A stretch of 38,206 nucleotides of DNA. It comes from Acidobacteriota bacterium (GTDB lineage: Bacteria > Acidobacteriota > Blastocatellia > UBA7656). The number at the start of each line of letters is the position of its first letter. The first letter of the stretch is position 1. A program made the position numbers and the translations under genes. The notes beneath the pieces are model-generated. The model made no database searches. It saw only the letters and a list, made by a program, of their open reading frames with translations, and was not told the DNA's origin. The stretch covers positions 1-38,206 of the forward strand of contig JACQDB010000137.1 of NCBI GenBank assembly GCA_016201275.1, in the 5' to 3' direction. Positions 36,612 through 38,206 of the stretch are shown in pieces.

Positions 36612-37049
36612 GCCAGAGCGTCCGAACCTATCTTTCAATCGTACAGCAGGTTAAGCAAATCGCCCGAATTTTCGAGACTTTTTCGCTGTTTCACTTTTGG
36701 GATTGGGCTGTCCGTTTGTGAACACCAGAGCGCACCTTTAGAGCGCTTGGAGAGGATTGCCGGGGGCCGGTGTGAGTCACACTTGATGCTTGATGAGGAA
36801 GAGTATCTTAACACCTCTTGGCGACTTGGTGATGTAGCGCGAAAGCTGATGTTGAGGCGCTCCAGGAGCAACCACGAAATTACTTCATCACGAAGCACAC
36901 GAAGATTACGAAACCAAAGAAGCGCTCAAGCACCTTGATGTTTTGGGTCTTCTTCGTGATAGGGAAACGGATTTTATTTTCCATTCGCAAACCTCAGCGG
37001 CTACCGCATAGGCTCAACTCCTGCCCACACCTGACTATCGAGTTATTTC
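36612..37049. other. 438-base intergenic region, no gene seen
   Basis: No credible gene. It includes a stretch with repeated CACGAAG-type words (36888-36905) and an inverted pair ATCACGAAG (36887-36895) / CTTCGTGAT (36952-36960). A second inverted pair, CAACTCCTG (37015-37023) / CAGGAGTTG (37051-37059), overlaps the end of the Crp/Fnr gene and might act as a weak stop for it. Activator sites for the adaptor promoter would be expected here but no clear one was identified. Confidence 0.45.
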
Positions 37050-37769
37050 TCAGGAGTTGCTCAAGGCCTGTAGCGCCTCTTGATTGCAGAGGATGAGGGT
37101 TGCGCCTTTTACATAGATCAACTGCTGGCGTTTGAATTCGCTGAACAAGCGCGTGACGGTTTCCCGCGAGGCACCGATCAGTTGAGCGATCTCTTCATGG
37201 GTGAGAGAGAGTTTCAGCATCACGCCGCGTTCGTCCGCTTTGCCGAATTGCGCGCCCCATTCGAGCATCACCTGCGCCAGTTTACTTGCCGCAGAGTTTG
37301 CCAGGCCAAGCGACCGCGCCTGCTGGTGAGACTGCCTGCAGGTATGGCTCAATTGCTCGGCGGCGTGCATACAGGCGAGGTTGTGTTCGGCTAAAAAGCG
37401 TACTATCTCATCGCGCTTGATGAAGTTGATTTGGCAGGGCGCGAGGGTTTCGGCGGTGACTTCGTAAGGCTTGCCGGAAATCGCAGCGCTGAGTCCGAGC
37501 AGTTCCCCGGCTTCGGCGATCTGCGTGATCAGCGCTTTGCCATCGGTCGAAGAGATAGAGAGTTTAACGCGACCGGTGCAAAGCATGAAAACGCCGCGTG
37601 GAGCTTGACCTTCAACATACAGGATTGCGCCTTTGGGAAAGACCGTAGCGTATTTGAGCGCCTCGAAGTCGCGCAGCAAGTCGATAGGGAAAGCACAAAA
37701 ATAGTGACTCCCGCGCCGCTGACAAGTCTGGCACTGTTCAATAATTTCGATTCCATAAGGTGAGTGCAT
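37050..37769 (-). CDS. Crp/Fnr-family transcriptional regulator
   Basis: 239 residues from ATG 37769, chosen because AGGAGGGGC lies directly upstream; a frame extension to 37940 has no such site. Near the N-terminus three cysteines (C13, C16, C25: CQTC..FC) precede the cyclic-nucleotide-type beta-roll (about 35-150; FPKGAILYVEGQAPRGVFMLCTGRVKLS). The C-terminal winged helix has LTHEEIAQLIGASRETVTRLFSEFKR. The cysteines, plus one in MLCTGR, could hold an iron-sulfur cluster as in FNR, making it a redox or oxygen sensor, but spacing (C-x2-C-x8-C) differs from E. coli FNR. Targets are unknown; it is not clearly linked to the export locus. Confidence 0.92.
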   Translation of the reverse strand: MHSPYGIEIIEQCQTCQRRGSHYFCAFPIDLLRDFEALKYATVFPKGAILYVEGQAPRGVFMLCTGRVKLSISSTDGKALITQIAEAGELLGLSAAISGKPYEVTAETLAPCQINFIKRDEIVRFLAEHNLACMHAAEQLSHTCRQSHQQARSLGLANSAASKLAQVMLEWGAQFGKADERGVMLKLSLTHEEIAQLIGASRETVTRLFSEFKRQQLIYVKGATLILCNQEALQALSNS

Positions 37770-38017
37770 CGCCCCTCCTGACCAGAAGAATTTCTTCCCC
37801 TGTCGCCATCGTGAAAAAGGAAACGAACTCGGTAAGAGCAAGAAAAGTGCCGCAACCGATAAGGGCGATTTTGCGGCAATCGCGCCGCCAAACAAGCAAT
37901 GATTGTGTAAAGTTCCCCACACGCTGTGGAAATGCCTCAAGGCCGCGCAACCTTGCAGGCACGGGCAAAGGCCGCAGGGTGAATCTCATCGAGCGCTCAA
38001 CGCCTTATCGTGATCGA

Positions 38018-38057
38018 AATAGCAAAAGGCCACTCCGAAGAATGACCTTTTGCTATT
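38018..38057 (-). terminator. Hairpin terminator after tRNA-Asp
   Basis: AATAGCAAAAGG (38018-38029) pairs with CCTTTTGCTATT (38046-38057) around a 16-base loop. It begins nine bases past the tRNA 3' end on the minus strand. The stem's descending arm supplies a CCTTTTGCTATTT run. Confidence 0.7.
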
Positions 38058-38066
38058 GGCTAATAT

Positions 38067-38143
<77 letters not shown>

Positions 38144-38187
38144 GCGTTGAAATTCAAACTCGCTCAGGATTTTTGAAGCATCGGTGA

Positions 38188-38206
38188 TGGGCAGTACTGG
38201 ACTCGA
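38188..38206 (-). tRNA. 3' end of a second tRNA, truncated by the window edge
   Basis: On the minus strand TCGAGTCCAGT followed by ACTGCCC and a discriminator A fits the end of a T-loop, T-stem and acceptor stem. CCA is not encoded (TCA follows). The partner strand and anticodon lie outside the window, so the amino acid is unknown. It would be co-transcribed with tRNA-Asp, 44 bases downstream. Confidence 0.55.

Noticed and set aside
36606-36938. 110-codon plus-strand frame in the gap before the Crp/Fnr gene
   Set aside because: Low-complexity, basic, no ribosome site or domain; composition looks non-coding.
36888-36960. CACGAAG-type words as a regulatory array for the export locus
   Set aside because: They look like degenerate low-complexity spacer sequence; spacing is irregular and only one inverted pair is seen.
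37770-37940. N-terminal extension of the Crp/Fnr regulator
   Set aside because: AGGAGG directly before ATG 37769 defines the start; the extension is atypical of the family.

Overview
The window looks like chromosomal DNA from a member of the Acidobacteriota, possibly class Blastocatellia. This is inferred, not proven. The main reason is the tandem set of ~800-residue FtsX/MacB-type permeases starting with the 'QDLRYGAR' motif (the 'acidobacterial duplicated orphan permease', ADOP, type). The large secreted matrixin/He_PIG/DUF4214 protein and the Crp/Fnr regulator with N-terminal cysteines also fit. No phage or plasmid functions and no complete insertion sequence are visible.

Layout, left to right. 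(1) 1-261: end of an unrecognised reading frame and palindromic repeats. (2) 262-3973, minus strand: copper operon merR-copA-cupredoxin behind a textbook MerR-type promoter. Divergent from it is thiO (glycine oxidase, thiamine synthesis), probably on a leaderless message. (3) 5667-9668: a 1333-residue secreted modular metalloprotease followed by a strong terminator. (4) 9887-17123: glycan assembly genes, namely a GT4 enzyme, three GT2 enzymes and a 679-residue multi-pass membrane protein that may be a GT-C glycosyltransferase. Two MITE-like inverted-repeat elements lie among them. (5) 17227-36575, all minus strand: an ABC export locus. In transcription order it holds a MacA-like adaptor, an ABC ATPase, a collapsed permease relic, five intact ADOP permeases, a second ABC ATPase with altered signature and D-loop residues, and an NtrC-type regulator overlapping an NtrY-like kinase. 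A vapBC toxin-antitoxin pair on the opposite strand interrupts the array beside permease remnants. (6) 37050-38206: a Crp/Fnr regulator, tRNA-Asp with a downstream hairpin, and the 3' end of a second tRNA cut by the window edge.

The most interesting part is the permease array. Its sequence records its own history. Two permease genes share a 161-bp, ~97% identical 3' end. Two gene junctions share 57 of 58 bases, which preserves the stop codon of a permease that is no longer there. A sixth permease survives only as a fused head and tail. vapBC sits exactly where the array has been broken. The kinase/regulator pair and a near-consensus sigma-54 site in front of the adaptor gene suggest, but do not prove, that the locus is controlled by its own two-component system.
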